Below are positions 54,624-64,000 of a stretch of DNA of 64,000 bases, one piece after another; within the stretch, counting starts at the first letter, position 1; each line of letters begins with the position of its first letter. The stretch is from Berberis thunbergii (lineage: Eukaryota; Streptophyta; Magnoliopsida; Ranunculales; Berberidaceae): NCBI GenBank assembly GCA_003290165.1, contig QNQO01001176.1, positions 248,001 to 312,000 on the forward strand, in the 5' to 3' direction. The notes beneath the pieces were generated by a model. It had not been told where the DNA came from. It saw nothing but the letters and a program-made list of their open reading frames with translations, and made no database searches. Position numbers and translations under genes: made by a program.

Positions 54624-54965
54624 TGTTGTATTAAACCATACGCTTAAGACTCTAGTTGATTCAATGGAAACAAGAAGAATAGAAACATACCTTGATCCAT
54701 AACGCCTTCCCCTTTTGATTGTGATTGGATCTTCCGATTGATTCAAGCGTTTCCTTAGATTCTCTGTTGAGAGGATACAGAAGACAATGCCAAAGGTTAT
54801 CTTTTTCACGCATACGCTCAATCGGGGACCAACCCATGTTTATAATGTCCATAAGTCATAACCCTTCAACTTATGGGCTGTGAATTTCAAATTCCGCCCC
54901 TCATTGAATTAGAAATTACATCCTTATTTACACCATGTTATTTATTAATACTTTATAGTCCAACA
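54624..54965 (-). repeat. Ty1/copia LTR, 342 bp
   Basis: On the minus strand it starts TGTTGGACT and ends TACAACA, giving TGTTG/CAACA inverted ends. The primer site follows at the expected distance. It is the 5' LTR of a minus-strand element whose leader and gag start reappear left of the gag-only insertion; the 3' LTR is not in the window. Confidence 0.8.
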
Positions 54966-55672
54966 TCCCTATTAGATCATATATTAGATGGACTACACTT
55001 TAAGATAGCAATACACGTTATATTACATATGTGTGCACACATTGGATTTGTCCAACACCTAGGTCTTCGTGATGAAGAGGTTAGTATTTGAACGTTGTCG
55101 CTCATTGCTGCCAGTTTTAAACACTTTTAAACTGTGTTCTTGAGCATAGAAAGAATGAAAGAGATATTTTATGACCTATAGAAGTTAAAACCTTTATACT
55201 AATGGTATGTCCTTGATTCTTCCAGACCAGTAAATAAGAGATCCTGTGGCTGATTCTACATACAAAGATATTTGGATGGCAACGGCAAAGGTAAGGAAAT
55301 AAGTGATTGTGTTAGAATATTTGGATATGCTATTAACATCAAATTCTTTTTCTTTCTTGCTTTGTGATTCGTTACCAAGTTATACTTTATATGTTCTATG
55401 ATGTAGACTAATACCATGATTTATCAAGATGTCTTCGCGTGCATTCCCAATGATCTTATACACTCAAGGTACCGTTCGGTTACATTTGATTGGTTCTGCA
55501 GTTCAAGTTATGTTTTGTTACATCATTTGGTTACTTAAATAATGTTAATCATATGCAGGTCAGCGACCAGACAAAGCATGACATACTGGAAGGATAGAAT
55601 AGGCCATACGACGATTGATTGAGGGATAGCACCAGAGAAGCTAGAATCTTATCAGAATGGAGACATTAAAAT

Positions 55673-58465
55673 TGTCACGCCCCGATTTTCGAAGGAAACG
55701 AAAATCCCAAAATCCACTTAGGATTATTCGTTTCCCCCAAAACTCGGACGTGAGAATTCAATAATAACAGAAACAAATAGCAGCATGAACTAAACATCTT
55801 AAACAAATAAAAGCTAACCCGGAGAAGACTGGCATTGCTAGCTCACTAGCGGAACTCCAGTAACGCAACTCAAAATCTCTAAACCTGAAAGGCTAATTGG
55901 CTACATTCCAAAAGGAATGTACCCAAGAAGCAAAAGCTCACTCGGGTCAGCAATAAAGCTGGTGTGAGAAATCTTTATCCCAAAATCAATCAATCCGCAC
56001 ATGACAACATTAAAATAAACCAAACAATAAATAACCACACCATCAGGTATTTCCTCCATGAGGCAATGATGTTATCATCCTAATAAATAAATATGCATTA
56101 TTTATTACTAATAAATACAATTTATGAGTTATCAATCTTCATAAATGCAACAACAATACAATTCATAATCATATTAGACTATTATTGAAATATTAAACAA
56201 ACACATTTTTCTACCTTTAGGAAGACAGGTAGTTCTCATTCAATGGTCGAATGAGCATTTAGTTTCTTCCTTTAAGGTAATCACGCACATACACAAAAAG
56301 AAATCTCGCTACTTTTCCACAATCGCACCATCCTCCTTGTGCCGAACACACCTCACCCAAGTGTGCCTCCCTTGCCTTCGAAACCACTCCGAGCGTACAT
56401 GTTCCAAGTGGGGTGCCACCTCGAGGAACATGTCATCTCACCCGAAGTTCGATCCATGGCAAACATTCTTCCTAAATCTACACGTACAACGAACACACAT
56501 GGAACGGTGCACCGAACACACCTCACCCAAGTGTGCCCCCCTTGCCATCGAAACCATTCGGTGCGTACATGTTCCAAGTGGGGTGCCACCTCGAGGAACA
56601 TGTCATCTCACCCGAAGGTCGATCACTGGCAAGTACACTGATATGCAAGCAAGTCTGCATACCCAATAATATCATAAGTATACAAGCAAGTCAGTATACA
56701 AAAATTTCTTTTCTTTTCACATTTTTTTTTCTTCGGAGTTGTGGAAAAGAGCATAAAAACAGAAACTCAAAACTCTTTTATGGTGACGCTTTGTCAACCA
56801 TAAGTAAACCAACCACAGTATCCACCATTCTTTCGGGGAACAAGTAATATTTGACACATTGTCAATTCACACATCTCATCTCTTTGCATCATATGAAAAA
56901 CAATATGCACACCAATTCGCATAACAATACAAATACTAAAGCTAAAACAAGTGCTCAGTTAAATTCCATCCAATATCTAATATTTATTTAATAAAATATA
57001 AATTGGCTGGAATGCGAGTGCAACCCATAGAATCATGTAGTGAAAGGATCTACTTATATCAAATTATGTTCACTAGTTATTCATGCATATATAATATGCT
57101 AGATTATAGTATAACACAGAACCATGTAATGAGCAGCAAAATTCAACATGTATGATCACCAGTCCACAAAAGCTTACTTTAAAAAAAATGGTTATTCTAA
57201 ACTTGTCTTGAGTTGAATTGCAAACCAACTAGTGATTTAAACCAATAAACTTAAGCTTAATCCCCTGATCCAATCTAAATGATGAGGGGTTCATCATGTA
57301 TATCTTAACAGATGTAACTAAACCCAAAAATGACTATCTGTTTGCCCCTTTTGATTGTACATATAGGCTACTAAATAATCAGTCAAACTTATATATTCAC
57401 AACCAATTTCATAACTCTCAAAACCCCAAATTATTTCATCAACACTCACCACCACACCATCCTAATGTGACATCCCACAGACTCAATGCTTATATCTCAA
57501 ATACTGAAAAAGTAAGTAAAGCTACAAGCACAAATGCAAATTCTGTCCTAGAGTTGTTACACATCCAAGCAATAAGTGCTAAAGACAGAAATAATACATT
57601 ATTTAAACATCATAAACAAATACCAAAAACACATAACCAATTACCAAATAAACAAACAATTGTTTGTGAATATTTCTTCACAAAGATCAAATTGAGGGAG
57701 ACTACAAAAAAAAATATTGAAAGGGGTAAAAGAGAACTCACAGTAAAAGAGAAAGAATGAAGAAAAACTCACCTGACGAAATCACCAATCAAAGCCGTCC
57801 AAGACACTGGATTCCTCTGCATGTTCCCAAAAACTCCCCAAATAGCAACAACCATACACGTTTGCTTTTGCAAACAAAGACCAGCCGAAAACGTTTGGAG
57901 CAGCCCTAAACCAACCATAAAAGAAAACCACTCTGTTTTTGAAATGCACAGATATGTATCTGATATCTTATCAAAGCCAAAATCCCCAAATGCAACATCA
58001 AGAAAACTACTTCAGCCAATAAGAACTCTGCCTGAGAGGATCCAACAACAGTCCGCAAATAACAGCAATTATGCAAACTGCTGCCAGAAAACCAATGCTT
58101 TGTTCTAAAAGAACAGAGTGTAAACCTCCTCTGCCCCATTGCAATGACGAAGAACACAAACAACATAGTACTTTGGAACAAGGCATTGACAGGGACAGAT
58201 ACCCCTTCATGCCACAAGCTGAAGCAGTCCAAAACTGAACCTCTAGAATGCCTAGTTTCTGAGCAGCTTGCACTGCCAAGCTCATAACCCCATCAGAAAT
58301 GATACACCTGACCTTTGGCACATCTGATGAAGAATTAAGCTTATTAACAAGATCAATCAACGGGCTGCACAAGTTTTACGCGTTGAGTAGCACAAACGAG
58401 GGACATCTTGAGTAGCATCTTTGTCTGAAGGTGGTAATCCATCAGGTATAGTTTCAAAACGAAAA
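55673..58465 (-). repeat. Long direct repeat (LTR-like), left copy, 2.79 kb
   Basis: Near-identical to 59635-62431. Contains a ~172-bp tandem duplication (56341 onward) and, at its right end, a UGT85-like fragment. Confidence 0.9.
56341..56640 (+). repeat. ~172-bp tandem duplication inside the left LTR-like repeat
   Basis: 'ccgaacacacctcacccaag' to about 'gaggaacatgtcatctcacc' recurs at a spacing of 172 bases (56341 and 56513). The same pair exists in the right copy (about 60303 and 60475). Confidence 0.85.
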
Positions 58466-58478
58466 TCATCAAGACCCT
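58196..58478 (-). pseudogene. Captured UGT85-type glycosyltransferase fragment (left copy)
   Basis: Minus strand: [36 protein letters not shown], a small frame change, then [38 protein letters not shown] and VQFWTASACG. These are consecutive N-terminal blocks of plant UGT85A enzymes, which transfer glucose to small molecules. Only about 90 residues are present, with no catalytic or PSPG sugar-donor motif. It has no introns and crosses the end of the direct repeat (58465) by at least a few codons. Confidence 0.8.
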
Positions 58479-58714
58479 TCTGCTTGCCTCCTTGCAATTC
58501 TTGCCTCCAACTCCAAAAGCCTTTGTCTGGCAGCCTCTTTCCGCCTCTCTTCCTCCAATTGAACCCTCTGTTTCTCCTTCTCTCTGGCAACCTTTAGCCC
58601 TTCAGCCCGTCTGACAGCCTCCAAGACCTCCTGCTCAGTTCTCCAAGCAGCCTCTCGTGCCTCTTCTTCTATTCGTCTTCGCCTTGCTTCCGCTTCCCTT
58701 GCTTTCTCTTGTTG
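58472..58714 (-). pseudogene. Captured Glu/Arg-rich coiled-coil fragment
   Basis: An open minus-strand frame of 81 codons without ATG: QEKAREAEARRRRIEEEARE ... [20 protein letters not shown] ... [15 protein letters not shown], then two stops. The heptad-like R/E/A pattern is a charged helix resembling segments of large plant proteins such as MOS1-type factors; that identification is tentative. It is joined directly to the UGT85 fragment in another frame, so two unrelated host sequences are fused. Confidence 0.5.
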
Positions 58715-58990
58715 CTAGCCATCGAAGAAGAAAAGAGAATGAAGGAGAAAAAAAAAAGGGAAGAAATAGGGTTACTCTTTATAAGGTGGGTGGCTATTCG
58801 CCCCCACCGAACTTTCGAATACACCCATCCTCTATCACAAAATAAAACCCTAATCATTAGTTAAATAAAAGCCCAAAATCGAGCCAAAATACAATTTAGT
58901 AGCAACCCATCAACATTAGGATTTACAAAAGAAATTTTTATTTTTATTTTTATTTAATTAGGCGGGTATTACAATATATACAACTCAAAA

Positions 58991-59485
58991 GAATCTCGTC
59001 CCGAGATTCGGTAGAGGAAGGTAAGTAGAAAATTAATTCTTAAATAAAAAAACTACACATCACATGGACAAACAAATATCTTATACGTATGCCCATAACT
59101 TAATGAAGACAATCACACAAAAATATAAATATTTTCAGTAAGTAGAAAAATTACGGGGTGCTACAGTATATACAACTCAAAAGAATCTCGTCCCGAGATT
59201 CGGTAGAGGAAAGAAAGTTAAGCGAATTTCAAAAAATGCAACTTGTCAAACGAAAGAAGATTTTAAAATAAAAATTTTCAATTGAATTTTAGTTGCATAA
59301 ATTTTTTTGTCATTGAAAAAGTAGTTGTGTTACAATATATACAACTCAAAAGAATCTCGTCCCGAGATTTGTGAAAAGGGTTAACTAAAGATTCAAGATA
59401 ACAAACCGGTACAAGAAAACGACACGGAATAATGTCATCCACTATTGACATTAAAAATAAGTCGCAGAAATCTCATCCTGAGATT
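58991..59485. repeat. Four spaced copies of the palindrome GAATCTCGTCCCGAGATTC
   Basis: At 58991-59009, 59183-59201, 59352-59370 (last base T) and, diverged, 59469-59485. The arms are complementary around TCC. Three copies also share the preceding 'atacaactcaaaa'. Confidence 0.85.
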
Positions 59486-59618
59486 CACGAAGAAAAAGAA
59501 ACAACAATAAAAGTTCAAGGTTCACCCTTGTCACTTTTCTCTCTAGACATTCACACTACTCTCCCATATCCACATTCCGAGGATCACCTAGACTCTACCC
59601 CAGCCCAGGCTAACCAAA

Positions 59619-59631
59619 TGCTCTGATACCA
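59619..59631 (-). other. Primer-binding site (initiator tRNA-Met) of the LTR-type element
   Basis: Minus-strand TGGTATCAGAGCA, three bases from the end of the right-hand repeat. Exact match to the classical plant retrotransposon primer site. Confidence 0.85.
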
Positions 59632-59634
59632 AAC

Positions 59635-62431
59635 TGTCACGCCCCGATTTTCGAAGGAAACGAAAATCCCAAAATCCACTTAGGATTATCCGTTTCCCCC
59701 AAAACTCGGGACGTGAGAATTCAATAATAACATAAACAAATAGCAGCATGAACTAAACATCTGAAACAAATAAAAGCTAACCCGGAGAAGACTGACATTG
59801 CTAGCTCACTAGTGGAACTCCAGTAACGCAGCTCAAAATCTCTAAACCTGAAAGGCTAATCGGCTACATTCCAAAAGGAATGTACCCAAGAAGCAAAAGC
59901 TCACTCGGGTCAGCAATAAAGCTGGTGTGAGAAATCTTTATCCCAAAATCAATCAATCCGCACATGACAACATTAAAATAAACCAAACAATAAATAACCA
60001 CACCATCAGGTAGTTCCTCCATGAGACAATGGTGTTATCATCCTAATAAATAAATATGCATTATTTATTACTAATAAATAAAATTTATGAGTTATCAATC
60101 TTCATAAATGCAACAACAATACAATTCATAATCATATTAGACTATTATTGAAATATTAAACAAACACATTTTTCTACCTTTAGGAAGACATGTAGTTCTC
60201 ATTCAATGGTCGAATGAGCATTTAGTTTCTTCCTTTAAGGTAATCACGCACATACACAAAAAGAAATCTCGCTACTTTTCCACAATCACATCATCCTCCT
60301 TGTGTCGAACACACCTCACCCAAGTGTGCCTCCTTTGCCTTCGAAACCACTCGGAGCGTACATGTTCCAAGTGGGGTGCCACCTCGAGGAACATGTCATC
60401 TCACCCGAAGTTCGATCCATGGCAAGCATTCTTCCTAAATCTACACGTACAACCGAACACACATGGAACGGTGCACCGAACACACCTCACCCAAGTGTGC
60501 CCCCTTGCCATCGAAACCATTCGGTGCGTACATGTTCCAAGTGGGGTGCCACCTCGAGGAACATGTCATCTCACCCGAAGGTCGATCACTGACAAGTACA
60601 CTGATATGCAAGCAAGTCTGCATACCCAATAATATCATAAGTATACAAGCAAGTCTGTATACAAAAATTTCTTTTCTTTTCACATTTTTTTTTCTTCGGA
60701 GTTGTGGAAAAGAGCATAAAAACAGAAACTCAAAACTCTTTTATGGTGACGCTTTGTCAACCATAAGTAAACCAACCACAGTATCCACCATTCTTTCGGG
60801 GAACAAGTAATATTTGACACATTGTCAATTCACACATCTCATCTCTTTGCATCATATGAAAAACAATATGCACACCAATTCGCATAACAATACAAATACT
60901 AAAGCTAAAACAAGTGCTCAGTTAAATTCCATCCAATATCTAATATTTATTTAATAAAATATAAATTGGCTGGAATGCGAGTGCAACCCATAGAATCATG
61001 TAGTGAAAGGATCTACTTATATCAAATTATGTTCACTAGTTATTCATGCATATATAATATGCTAGATTATAGTATAACACAGAACCATGTAATGAGCAGC
61101 AAAATTCAACATGTATGATCACCAGTCCACAAAAGCTTACTTTAAAAAAAATGGTTATTCTAAACTTGTCTTGAGTTGAATTGCAAACCAACTAGTGGTT
61201 TAAACCAATAAACTTAAGCTTAATCCCCTTATCCAATCTAAATGATGAGGGGTTCATCATGTATAACTTAACAGATGTAACTAAACCCAAAAATGACTAT
61301 CTGTTTGCCCCTTTTGATTGTACATATAGGCTACTAAATAAACAGTCAAACTTATATATTCACAACCAATTTCATAACTCTCAAAACCCCAAATTATTTC
61401 ATCAACACTCACCACCACACCATCCTAATGTGACATCCCACAGACTCAATGCTTATATCTCAAATACTGAAAAAGTAAGTAAAGCTACAAGCACAAATGC
61501 AAATTCTGTCCTAGAGTTGTTACACATCCAAGCAATATAAGTGCTAAAGACAGAAATAATACATTACTTAAACATCATAAACAAATACCAAAAACACATA
61601 ACCAATTACCAAATAAACAAACAATTGTTTGTGAATATTTCTTCACAAAGATCAAATTGAGGGAGACTACAAAAAAAAATATTGAAAGGGGTAAAAGAGA
61701 ACTCACAGTAAAAGAGAAAGAATGAAGAAAAACTCACCTGACGAAATCACCAATCAAAGCCGTCCAAGACACTGGATTCCTCTGCATGTTCCCAAAAACT
61801 CCCCAAATAGCAACAACCATACACGTTTGCTTTTGCAAACAAAGACCAGCCGAAAACGTTTGGAGCAGCCCTAAACCAACCATAAAAGAAAACCACTCTG
61901 TTTTTGAAATGCACAGATATGTATCTGATATCTTATCAAAGCCAAAATCCCCAAATGCAACATCAAGAAAACTACTTCAGCCAATAAGAACTCTGCCTGA
62001 GAGGATCCAACAACAGTCCGCAAATAACAGCAATTATGCAAACTGCTGCCAGAAAACCAATGCTTTGTTCTAAAAAGAACAGAGTGTAAACCTCCTCTGC
62101 CCCATTGCAATGACGAAGAACACAAACAACATAGTACTTTGGAACAAGGCATTGACAGGGACAGATACCCCTTCATGCCACAAGCTGAAGCAGTCCAAAA
62201 CTGAACCTCTAGAATGCCTAGTTTCTGAGCAGCTTGCACTGCCAAGCTCATAACCCCATCAGAAATGATACACCTGACCTTTGGCACATCTGATGAAGAA
62301 TTAAGCTTATTAACAAGATCAATCAACGGGCTGCACAAGTTTTACGCGTTGAGTAGCACAAACGAGGGACATCTTGAGTAGCATCTTTGTCTGAAGGTGG
62401 TAATCCATCAGGTATAGTTTCAAAACGAAAA
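59635..62431 (-). repeat. Long direct repeat (LTR-like), right copy, 2.80 kb
   Basis: Near-identical to 55673-58465. It ends at CGAAAA, inside the UGT85-like block, where phospholipase D sequence begins. Confidence 0.9.
62160..62431 (-). pseudogene. Captured UGT85-type fragment (right copy)
   Basis: Same residues as in the left copy from FRFETIPDG onward; the upstream GLDD codons are missing because the repeat stops here. Confidence 0.8.
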
Positions 62432-62689
62432 CCATGGATCCCACGGATAGATTAGAGTCTGTCAGGGGTCATCTTGTTTCATTTCCGTTAGATTTCATGT
62501 GCCAAGAAGATTTAAGACCAGTGTTTAATGAGAGTGAATACTATGCGTCACCTCAAGTCTTTCATTGAGTATGCCAATTTGGTGTAGTGAAAGACTCCGT
62601 GAAACAAAATGGATACCCTTGGTTCACATCCACTTACCCAAAGAGGAGAGATTATTATGCTCTTCATTCTAACATCTGCTCATAGATAG

Positions 62690-62856
62690 ACCCCTGAATG
62701 AATTTAGTGACATTGAATTCATCGAGGGAAGCTTTCCAAATATGCTAAGCCCTCCTAACATGCTTAGCAAAGGAGCAGTTGATCAAGATGTGGTCAGCTT
62801 CTTCTTGATTCCTGCACAAGACACAGTAGTTGAGGATGCTCAGGCAGTCAGGCTGA
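62690..62856 (-). pseudogene. LINE zf-RVT relic
   Basis: Minus strand: YCVLCRNQEEADHILINCSF with HIWKASLDEFN after it. This is the zinc-finger block at the end of plant L1 ORF2 (C-x2-C ... H-x4/5-C pattern). Only about 55 codons remain. Confidence 0.65.
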
Positions 62857-62865
62857 ATTAATATA
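62857..62865 (+). repeat. 9-bp target duplication, left (ATTAATATA)
   Basis: Identical to 63031-63039. Confidence 0.88.
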
Positions 62866-63030
62866 GAACCTTTCTTATTGTCGAGGAAACCAGTGAGTGG
62901 GAGGGGTTTTACCACTCATCCCCCTCGAAATTGGCGTTGCTGCGCATCTCGAGGATGCAAGTGCACATCTCGAGGGGATGAGCGGTCACACCCTCCCCCT
63001 CGCCCCTTTCCTCGTCATTTAGAATTTCTG
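62866..63030. mobile_element. Snap-back MITE, 165 bp, with perfect 9-bp TSD
   Basis: Arms GTCGAGGAAACCAGTGAGTG...ACTCATCCCCCTCGA and TCTCGAGGGGATGAGCGGT...CCTTTCCTCGTCATTTAG fold back on each other. Same family as the copies at 5847, 6046, 20312 and 20532. Confidence 0.88.
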
Positions 63031-63039
63031 ATTAATATA
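63031..63039 (+). repeat. 9-bp target duplication, right (ATTAATATA)
   Basis: Pairs with 62857-62865. Confidence 0.88.
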
Positions 63040-63144
63040 ACAGCGAAAAACTAATAAACATAATAATCGAACAGTTGTAAATGATTTGAACAGAAGGTGG
63101 GGACATAGGGACATGGAGTGGGCTTCAAACTAAGAGATACTGAT

Positions 63145-63207
63145 GGCACACATGTCGAAGGGGATGGAGGGTTGCACCCTCCTCCTTCGCCTGTTTCCTC
63201 GTCATTA
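63145..63207. mobile_element. Half of a snap-back MITE
   Basis: 'gtcgaaggggatggagggt' followed by CCTCCTCCTTCGCCTGTTTCCTCGTCATT. It matches the right arm and a short left arm of the family; the outer left end is missing. Confidence 0.5.
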
Positions 63208-64000
63208 AGAAAAAAACGTTAGTTCTAATTTCTAAAGGGAAAGATGTGGGTTCAAACTTAAATACCAGAGGAAAAAAGGGTTCAAGAATGCAGGGTGCAC
63301 AAGTAGCATAGGTGTGAACAAAGCAAACGTGCAATTGATTGAGAAACTGTTTTTCTTGTAGCAATCCTTGGCAAGAGGCGTTGTGATCAAGTTGCTGATT
63401 GGTCGAGCTCTTGCTGGAAAATGGAGCGCTCTGTTGAGGTGGACTGATGAAATTACATTTTTAATAGTTTTGCTCTCCAAAGGTTACAAATGGTTTTTTT
63501 TTCAGTGTCGTAATGCGTCTTGCTGATTGATTTTCAGAACATTTATGCCTCCCTGATCATCTAATATTAATCTCAATATATAGGTGACAATCACATACTA
63601 GTGCGTTTGAGTTGTGTGTAAGGATAAAAAACCATATGCACTACTCCCTTTGAGTTTAAGGATCAAAAACCATATGCACTACTCCAATACCGTTTGTCTG
63701 TTCGTTCCACTGTAGCAAGCAATTTCTTAAAATGCTGATGCGATCTAGTTGAGAGTTAGAATGATGCTTACATTTCCTAGTTGATAGGTAGCTTGTCATA
63801 AACTGATCACCAGACGTGTCGGGTAATGACATAACTAGCTCACCCAATTTTAGGACATTAGTTTTTCGGTTTACAGACAGGCTACTAAGTTTGTTTTTCT
63901 ACTCCAGAGTTGTCCAGATTATATACCCACACTTTTCTCCTTTCTCATGGTCTACTTTTTTCCATCAATTTCCTTTCTAACTTCTCTACTTACCTGCCTC
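63208..64000. other. No gene seen; 33-bp tandem duplication at about 63622-63690
   Basis: 'aaaaaccatatgcactactcc' occurs twice about 40 bases apart. No other structure or gene was recognised. Confidence 0.4.

Larger units (their letters stand above)
58735..59634 (-). other. Core of the LTR-type element
   Basis: AT-rich. Contains the repeated palindrome described separately, the phrase 'tatacaactcaaaagaatc' three times, and the primer-site complement at 59619. No coding domain. Confidence 0.6.
55673..62431 (-). mobile_element. LTR-type element without gag/pol carrying captured host-gene pieces, ~6.8 kb
   Basis: Two 2.8 kb direct repeats (55673-58465, 59635-62431) flank a 1.17 kb core. Left of the right-hand repeat, TGCTCTGATACCA (59619-59631) is the complement of an initiator tRNA-Met primer site, so the element reads on the minus strand. 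Both repeats begin TGTCACGCCCCG in plus orientation. No gag, protease, reverse transcriptase or integrase was found. It sits inside the last phospholipase D exon; AAAAT (55668-55672) and AAAAC (62428-62432) could be the 5-bp duplication and would keep the host frame. The repeats differ at few sites, so the insertion is young. Confidence 0.75.
55045..62568 (+). pseudogene. Phospholipase D, PX-PH (zeta) type: C-terminal exons, split by an insertion
   Basis: Exon remains in order: about 55045-55079 (HLGLRDEE), about 55231-55290 (DPVADSTYKDIWMATAK), 55407-55468 (YQDVFACIPNDLIHSR), 55559-55671 (QSMTYWKDRIGHTTID, then APEKLESYQNGDIK), and after the insertion 62432-62568 ([39 protein letters not shown], stop). 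This ending is diagnostic of PX-PH phospholipases D, which hydrolyse phosphatidylcholine to phosphatidic acid. TGA 55620-55622 replaces a Leu codon, and a TAA sits just before DPVAD, so the gene is dead. The catalytic HKD motifs would lie upstream, where the copia LTR now stands. Introns keep GT..AG, so this is a genomic relic, not a processed copy. Confidence 0.85.

Noticed and set aside
54588..54821. 77-codon minus-strand open frame
   Set aside because: It lies within the copia LTR and runs through the primer-binding site.
56337..56847. Cys/His-rich open frames in the LTR-like repeat
   Set aside because: They arise from a 172-bp tandem duplication read in several frames, and both repeat copies show the same effect. 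Not zinc-finger genes.

Overview
This is nuclear DNA of a flowering plant, probably a eudicot; I cannot name the species. The evidence is spliced genes with GT..AG introns, plant gene families (a LACS1-like acyl-CoA synthetase, an NLR disease-resistance relic, PX-PH type phospholipase D, a UGT85-like glycosyltransferase fragment), L1-type plant LINEs with an RNase H domain, and LTR elements primed by plant tRNA-Asp and initiator tRNA-Met. Few genes look functional. Most of the window is transposon-derived or decayed sequence.

Layout. 1-6.8 kb: the last exon of an acidic nuclear-type protein, a possible first exon of another gene, and GC-rich snap-back MITEs. 6.8-9.2 kb: a complete 2.4 kb LINE-derived insertion (minus strand) with target-site duplication and poly(A) that carries ORF1 but no ORF2. 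9.3-10.3 kb: three diverged 18S-rRNA-like antisense repeats. 10.4-17.5 kb and 20.1-25.0 kb: a direct segmental duplication, each copy holding an NLR leucine-rich-repeat relic; later insertions differ between the copies, so each provides an empty-site control for the other. Between them lies a small four-helix membrane protein gene. 25.7-31.1 kb: the one large recognisable enzyme gene, LACS1-like, 19 exons on the minus strand, with two single-base frameshifts.

32.6-55.0 kb: a transposon nest. An ORF2-less LINE (32.66-42.50 kb) is split inside ORF1 by a 7.5 kb LINE (32.92-40.44 kb). A third LINE relic (42.9-48.5 kb) follows. Then comes a minus-strand Ty1/copia fragment (48.6-54.97 kb), whose leader was split by a 4.4 kb LTR element that encodes gag only (49.29-53.71 kb). 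55.0-62.6 kb: the 3' exons of a PX-PH phospholipase D pseudogene, the last exon split by a 6.8 kb insertion of two 2.8 kb direct repeats around a 1.2 kb core; that insertion carries captured host-gene pieces. 62.6-64 kb: a LINE zinc-finger relic, another 9-bp-TSD MITE, and unassigned sequence.

The recurring theme is retroelements that keep only the nucleic-acid-binding protein gene (ORF1 or gag) and have lost reverse transcriptase, yet keep both ends and target-site duplications. They presumably moved using enzymes supplied in trans by full-length relatives.
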